A DNA stretch of 35,028 nt from Streptomyces celluloflavus (GTDB lineage Bacteria > Actinomycetota > Actinomycetes > Streptomycetales > Streptomycetaceae): contig JOEL01000062.1 of NCBI GenBank assembly GCA_000720995.1, forward strand, positions 1 through 35,028. The letters run 5' to 3'. Under the pieces are notes generated by a model. That model ran no database searches. It had not been told where the DNA came from and was given only the letters and a program-made list of their open reading frames with translations. Each line of letters starts with the position of its first letter. Position 1 is the first letter of the stretch. Positions 31,786 through 35,028 of the stretch are shown in pieces. The position numbers and the translations under genes were made by a program.

Positions 31786-31959
31786 GGGCCGCACCCTAAG
31801 CCTCGATCCACCGACAGGCATCGAGAGTGACCTTTCAGGGGCTTGTGCCATGGGTTGTTGATCTGCCGGTCGTTTGCGGGCAGGGGGTATTCGCTGGTCT
31901 GCCCAGCGTTTTCACGAGTTCGGCTCCGGTTGGGCCCTGGCGGGCGGGTGGACGATGAA

Positions 31960-32212
31960 TCAGGCTGTTTCGGGTGGAGCGCGGACGGTGTCGAACAACT
32001 GGGTCCAGGCGCCTTGCCATGGCCATCGCTGGGGCAGGTGAAGCGTGAGGCGCCGCCCGAACCGCGCGATCCGGGCGGAGGCATGGATCAGGTGGCCGTG
32101 GAGGGTGGCGGTGCCGGCCTTGGCGTGGAAGACGGAAGCCAACGTACCTGCGGCGCATAGTCGGCTCGTCGAACACGGCGCGGACCGCCACGGGCGTATG
32201 AGAAACCCGCAT
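31960..32212 (-). pseudogene. Internally deleted IS1380-family transposase remnant
   Basis: Two transposase pieces are joined. From ATG 32212 the frame reads MRVSHTPVAVRAVFDEP, like the N-terminus of IS1380-family transposases. About 20 codons later the frame shifts and the C-terminal piece LHGHLIHASARIARFGRRL continues with TLHLPQRWPWQGAWTQLF to a TGA at 31960. The catalytic DDE core, about 350 residues, is missing. The 140 bases on the left side (31800-31959) and about 300 bases on the right (32213-32510) hold no other gene; a 10-base inverted pair (32218-32227 and 32276-32285) lies next to the start. The family is assigned from remembered N- and C-terminal motifs. Confidence 0.7.
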
Positions 32213-32401
32213 CTCGGAAGTGCCTTGCCGACCGTGCGTGCTGGAAGCCTCAAGAGCTCCCATCATCACAGGCCACAAGGCACTTCTCTGTTTTCCCGGA
32301 CGCTATCCACAGACAACGAACCGGTGGATCGAAGCTCAGACAGTGGCGATCGGCGTAATGAGCACTGACTGCTCTGCCACTGATGGGCCGGACACGCAAA
32401 T

Positions 32402-32427
32402 GCCCGTACCCCCTGCGGGGTACGGGC
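32402..32427 (+). terminator. 11-bp hairpin between IS remnant and regulator pair
   Basis: GCCCGTACCCC and GGGGTACGGGC pair perfectly around a CTGC loop, followed by TTC. It may insulate the downstream regulator genes from transcription out of the IS remnant. Confidence 0.7.
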
Positions 32428-32510
32428 TTCGCTACGCGATGCACTGGATAGAGCAGTCGCGGGTACCGTTCCTAACAACGCCAGTCATTCAGAACGGAGT
32501 TGAATCGAGT

Positions 32511-32729
32511 ATGCCTCAGAGTACCGACAACAGCACGTCTGTGATCGGCACCAGCCCGAAGCTGAAGCCCCGACTGCGCACTGCGCGTCAGTGGATGTAC
32601 TCCCTCGACGAGCGGCCTGTCGAATGGGAACCGCCGGAGTTGCAGCCGATCAGGGGTACTGATCACGGACGCATCTTTGCTGTCGTTGACGGGTTCGATG
32701 CACAGGCGGCTGGAGACGAGAGGTCGTGA
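32511..32729 (+). CDS. Small protein coupled to XRE-TPR regulator (72 aa)
   Basis: A 72-residue open frame from ATG 32511 with ACGGAG twelve bases upstream. The product is hydrophilic, with a Ser/Thr-rich start, a basic middle (KLKPRLRTARQWMYSLDERP) and an acidic end. It has no signal peptide or membrane segment. Its TGA overlaps the GTG of the regulator gene (GTGA at 32726-32729), so the two are translated together. No known family is recognised. Candidates are a partner or antagonist of the regulator; the lack of a secretion signal argues against a standard peptide pheromone precursor. Confidence 0.65.
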   Translation: MPQSTDNSTSVIGTSPKLKPRLRTARQWMYSLDERPVEWEPPELQPIRGTDHGRIFAVVDGFDAQAAGDERS

Positions 32730-33922
32730 AATGGAGTGATTACAGCACTGGGGAGCGTATCAAGATCCTCCGGGGCAAGGAGATCACTCAGATCGATCTG
32801 GCCGAGATGACCGGGCTGTCCCTGGCCACGATCCAAAAACACGAGCAAAACAAGCGCATCAGTCTTGGAACGCTCACTCGCATTGCCGACGCTCTGCATA
32901 CCAATATGTCCGTGCTCCTGGGGCAGTCCCAGGTCACGCATGGGCGAGAGGCTGCCGAGCGGGCGATGCTTCGCGATCTCTCCCACTCAGTTCACGCCGT
33001 CGCCATGGGTGATGTGCCGGACGAGGTGACGCCGGCGTCGGACACTGATCTTGTCGATATTGTCGACAGCGCATGGGAGATGTATTGGGACACGGAGTAT
33101 GACGAATTGGGCGCCGTACTACCGAAGCTTCTGGCGACCGCTCGACAGTCCATCCACGCTGCGGCGGCCGGCGCGTCACAGAACGCCGTAGGAGCCATGT
33201 CTGAATCCTTCCAGATTGCAGCCTATCTAGCCAATCAGTTCGGAATGCGTGATCTTGCCTACGCGGCGATCAGCCACGCAAAGGGCTATGCCACTCAGTG
33301 CGGTGACGTGCTGCGTACCGCGAGGGTCGAGGCTGCTCGATCATGGATCTACCGTCGAGACCGGCGTGCTCCTGAGTCCCTCGATATCGCGCAGAAGGCT
33401 GCGGCGCTGGTGGAGCCGTCGTACTCGGAATCGACGCCTGAGCGGTTGACGGTGTACGGCAATCTGATGTCTCACTGTGCCGTAGCCGCTTCACGGTCGG
33501 GGAAGAAGGATCTCGCCATCGACTGCTTGTCACAGTCCCATGCGACTGCCGCGCGGCTGGGGCATGAGCACCAGGTCAGGGGCATCATGTTCGGCCCAGT
33601 GTCTGCCGCCACCAAGGCCCTCGATGTGAAGATCTACGTTGGTGACATCGGCCAGGCACTAGAACTGATCAAGACGGTTCGCGGCCTCGACCAATTGCGG
33701 CCGGCGGCTCGGCACCGCTACAGGTTGGATGTCGCACTGGCTCAAGCAGAAGCGTCGATGTGGGACGCCTCTCTCGACACTCTGCATGGCGTCGCCACCG
33801 CGGCGCCTCAGTGGGTACGTAATCAGGCGTTGGCGGCAGGGATCGTACAACGCGTTGGGAACGCCTCAACGGCCCGCCTACGGCAGGTTTCCGAACTGAT
33901 CGGCGTTCGCCCCTACTTGTAA
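32726..33922 (+). CDS. XRE-family regulator with TPR-like C-terminal domain
   Basis: A 398-residue regulator. Residues about 8-65 form an XRE/Cro helix-turn-helix (RIKILRGKEITQIDLAEMTG, then LSLATIQKHEQNKRISLGTL). The remaining 330 residues are helical repeats with TPR character (e.g. SFQIAAYLANQFGMRDLAYAAISHAKGYA and RLTVYGNLMSHCAVAASRSGKKDLA). This XRE-TPR layout is shared with the RRNPP peptide-sensing regulators of Firmicutes and is frequent in Streptomyces, where ligands are mostly unknown. GTG 32726 is coupled to the upstream small gene. Codon use is less GC-biased than in the core genes, suggesting acquired DNA. A 13-bp hairpin follows. Confidence 0.85.
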   Translation: MKWSDYSTGERIKILRGKEITQIDLAEMTGLSLATIQKHEQNKRISLGTLTRIADALHTNMSVLLGQSQVTHGREAAERAMLRDLSHSVHAVAMGDVPDEVTPASDTDLVDIVDSAWEMYWDTEYDELGAVLPKLLATARQSIHAAAAGASQNAVGAMSESFQIAAYLANQFGMRDLAYAAISHAKGYATQCGDVLRTARVEAARSWIYRRDRRAPESLDIAQKAAALVEPSYSESTPERLTVYGNLMSHCAVAASRSGKKDLAIDCLSQSHATAARLGHEHQVRGIMFGPVSAATKALDVKIYVGDIGQALELIKTVRGLDQLRPAARHRYRLDVALAQAEASMWDASLDTLHGVATAAPQWVRNQALAAGIVQRVGNASTARLRQVSELIGVRPYL

Positions 33923-33940
33923 CACCACTGGGTTGCGCTA

Positions 33941-33971
33941 CGTCGGGTGGTACACCTCGTACCACCCGACG
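33941..33971. terminator. 13-bp perfect hairpin
   Basis: CGTCGGGTGGTAC (33941-33953) and GTACCACCCGACG (33959-33971) flank the loop ACCTC. It lies 19 bases after the XRE-TPR stop codon and fits a terminator. Confidence 0.75.
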
Positions 33972-34042
33972 CACCGGCTGGATCGCGAAGTGGTACGGCA
34001 TGGCGCTTCTTTCTATTGTGTGATCACAGCAGGCTTCTCTCC

Positions 34043-34834
34043 ATGACGAACCGGACCGAGATCGCGGACGCGGCATCCGGCTACGGCCGGAGCCGTAAGC
34101 GGGTAGTCCTTTATGCCAACGTCTCTGACGGTGACCAGGACCGGATCAGTAGCGATCTGGCCGCCCACGCCACGGCTCGCGACTGGATCATCGCCGCCAC
34201 TTGTATCGACGTCGGCCCTGTGGTCCTCCCGCCCCACCAGCGCCCCGGCTGGCGTGAAGCCGCGAGGCTGCTGGCCACCGACGAGGCGAACGGCGGCGCC
34301 GATGGCCTCATGGCCCGCAGCGCGGCGCAGATCGCCGACACGGAGCGGGAGCGCGAAGAGCTGCGGAACCAGTTGGACGAAGCGCACGCTTTCGCCGTCT
34401 TCCTCGATGACGAGCCGCGCACCCCGGTGCCGGCGGCGCGTGAGCCGTTCCGTGTCGGTGCGGCGGTTGTCGACACGAACCGCTCCAAGGTCGCGAAGAT
34501 CCTTGCGGTCAACGGCGAATGCCTCGTACTGAGTCGTCCCGTGGGAGACCCCTGGGATGCCCTTGTGAACTGGTGTCGCCCGGCGACCTTCGGTGAGGCA
34601 TTGAGCCTCACCGCCTTCCAGGAGACCGGAGTTGGCGAGCCGACGGAGATCACCCGTGACGCCCGAGCAGCGCCGCGTCGTCACCTACCTGACGTGCCTT
34701 GCGGCCCTGGCCTTCGTACTCGCCGTCGGCATCTCCGGCAGCCACCACGGCTGACGCCTCTACAGGGCCCCTCCACCACGCAGTACCGCGTTCGGCCCCG
34801 CCCCTGCGCCCTTTCCCGGCGCGCGGACGAGTGA
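34043..34834 (+). CDS. Resolvase-like N-terminal domain protein, altered motif
   Basis: ATG 34043 opens a frame of 263 residues. Residues about 17-90 follow a serine-recombinase pattern: RVVLYANVSDGDQ compares with the usual YARVSTxEQ, then DLAAHATARDWIIAATCIDVG, RPGWREAARLL and a late ADGLMARSAAQIA. The serine remains, but the Arg before it is Asn and the later Arg-rich catalytic helix is not seen, so recombinase activity is doubtful. Residues about 100-120 are a coiled coil; about 135-190 form a small beta domain (VGAAVVDTNRSKVAKILAVN). From about residue 205 the frame is Arg/Pro-rich, overlaps the next gene and may result from a frameshift. Such proteins are common in Streptomyces integrative elements. 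Confidence 0.6.
   Translation: MTNRTEIADAASGYGRSRKRVVLYANVSDGDQDRISSDLAAHATARDWIIAATCIDVGPVVLPPHQRPGWREAARLLATDEANGGADGLMARSAAQIADTEREREELRNQLDEAHAFAVFLDDEPRTPVPAAREPFRVGAAVVDTNRSKVAKILAVNGECLVLSRPVGDPWDALVNWCRPATFGEALSLTAFQETGVGEPTEITRDARAAPRRHLPDVPCGPGLRTRRRHLRQPPRLTPLQGPSTTQYRVRPRPCALSRRADE
34656..34754 (+). CDS. Small single-helix membrane peptide (32 aa)
   Basis: GTG 34656 has GGAG eight bases upstream. The 32 codons encode a basic N-terminus (MTPEQRRVVTYL), one membrane helix (TCLAALAFVLAVGISG) and a short His-containing tail. Tiny membrane proteins of this shape are frequent in Streptomyces integrative elements beside hypothetical genes. It lies inside the 3' part of the preceding open frame, in another frame. 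No function is assigned. Confidence 0.5.
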   Translation: MTPEQRRVVTYLTCLAALAFVLAVGISGSHHG

Positions 34835-34864
34835 CAGTCCATCCGACAGCGTGAGGACCTCCCC

Positions 34865-35028
34865 ATGACCACGCGCACACCCATGCAGCCCCTCGGACTG
34901 GGGCACTGGAAACACCCCCTTCTCGGCCACCGTGTGATCGACCACGCCCACGACGACCGCATCGGCATCCTCCGCGCCATCGCACCCGACATGAAGGTCA
35001 GCACCGGCCTCGTGATCAAGGTTCCCGA
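34865..35028 (+). CDS. Hypothetical element protein, cut by window end
   Basis: ATG 34865 is preceded by GAGGACC. Fifty-four codons are visible up to the window edge, starting MTTRTPMQPLGLGHWKHPLL and continuing GHRVIDHAHDDRIGILRAIA. The frame is open to the end, so the gene is 3'-truncated by the window. The sequence is soluble and His/Asp-rich in the first 35 residues, without a recognised domain. It follows the small membrane peptide in the same direction and probably belongs to the same integrated element. Confidence 0.55.
   Translation, partial: MTTRTPMQPLGLGHWKHPLLGHRVIDHAHDDRIGILRAIAPDMKVSTGLVIKVP

Noticed and set aside
32402-32427. Possible tRNA fragment or attachment core near the XRE gene pair
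   Set aside because: The hairpin is a simple 11-bp stem; no tRNA arms or CCA end could be found around it.

Overview
The window looks like chromosome of a high-GC actinomycete, most likely Streptomyces. Codon third positions are almost all G/C, GTG starts and short stop/start overlaps are common, and many proteins are typical of the genus. Neither end reads as core genome. Both ends are visibly less GC-rich and carry remnants of mobile elements.

Left end (1-2.7 kb): a decayed prophage or integrative element. A minus-strand lysis module (5'-truncated endolysin, two small holin-like membrane proteins, one hypothetical) abuts a plus-strand tyrosine integrase that has lost its N-terminal half. 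Both truncations fall at about 1821-1832, so one deletion explains both. The integrase frame has no stop before it runs antisense into rnpB, the RNase P RNA gene (minus strand, about 2696-3115). The 3' end of rnpB is therefore the likely insertion point.

Core block (3.2-14.4 kb): a MerR regulator with an apparently leaderless MerR-type promoter and a coupled membrane protein; an RNB-family ribonuclease; a YaaA-like protein; KDPG aldolase; and a minus-strand operon Nif3-like / zinc-ribbon coiled coil / RNase HI-phosphatase fusion. The middle gene of that operon appears to start with CTG inside a CTGA overlap. Next come a ferric-siderophore lipoprotein behind an IdeR/DmdR-type iron box, a Streptomyces-type hypothetical with a repeat-rich tail, and a 55-residue small protein.

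Lipid/steroid block (14.4-31 kb): two minus-strand operons, MaoC hydratase-alcohol dehydrogenase-SDR (14.5-17.6 kb) and double-domain acyl-CoA dehydrogenase-SCP-x thiolase (23.3-26.8 kb). Each is preceded by a palindrome matching TnnAACnnGTTnnA, the mycobacterial KstR operator. The encoded proteins resemble ChsH3, Hsd4A, FadE34 and Ltp, and a third locus encodes an LLM oxidoreductase like Rv3520c. Together they could provide much of one beta-oxidation turn on a sterol-side-chain-like acyl-CoA. Between the operons lie an ABC transporter-histidine kinase-response regulator operon with two TGACA/TGTCA inverted repeats and an MFS exporter. A methyltransferase, a secreted amidase and a four-helix membrane protein follow.

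Right end (31.8-35 kb): an internally deleted IS1380-like transposase remnant, then accessory genes typical of Streptomyces integrative elements: a small protein coupled to an XRE-TPR regulator, a resolvase-like protein with an altered motif, a 32-residue membrane peptide and a gene cut by the window edge.
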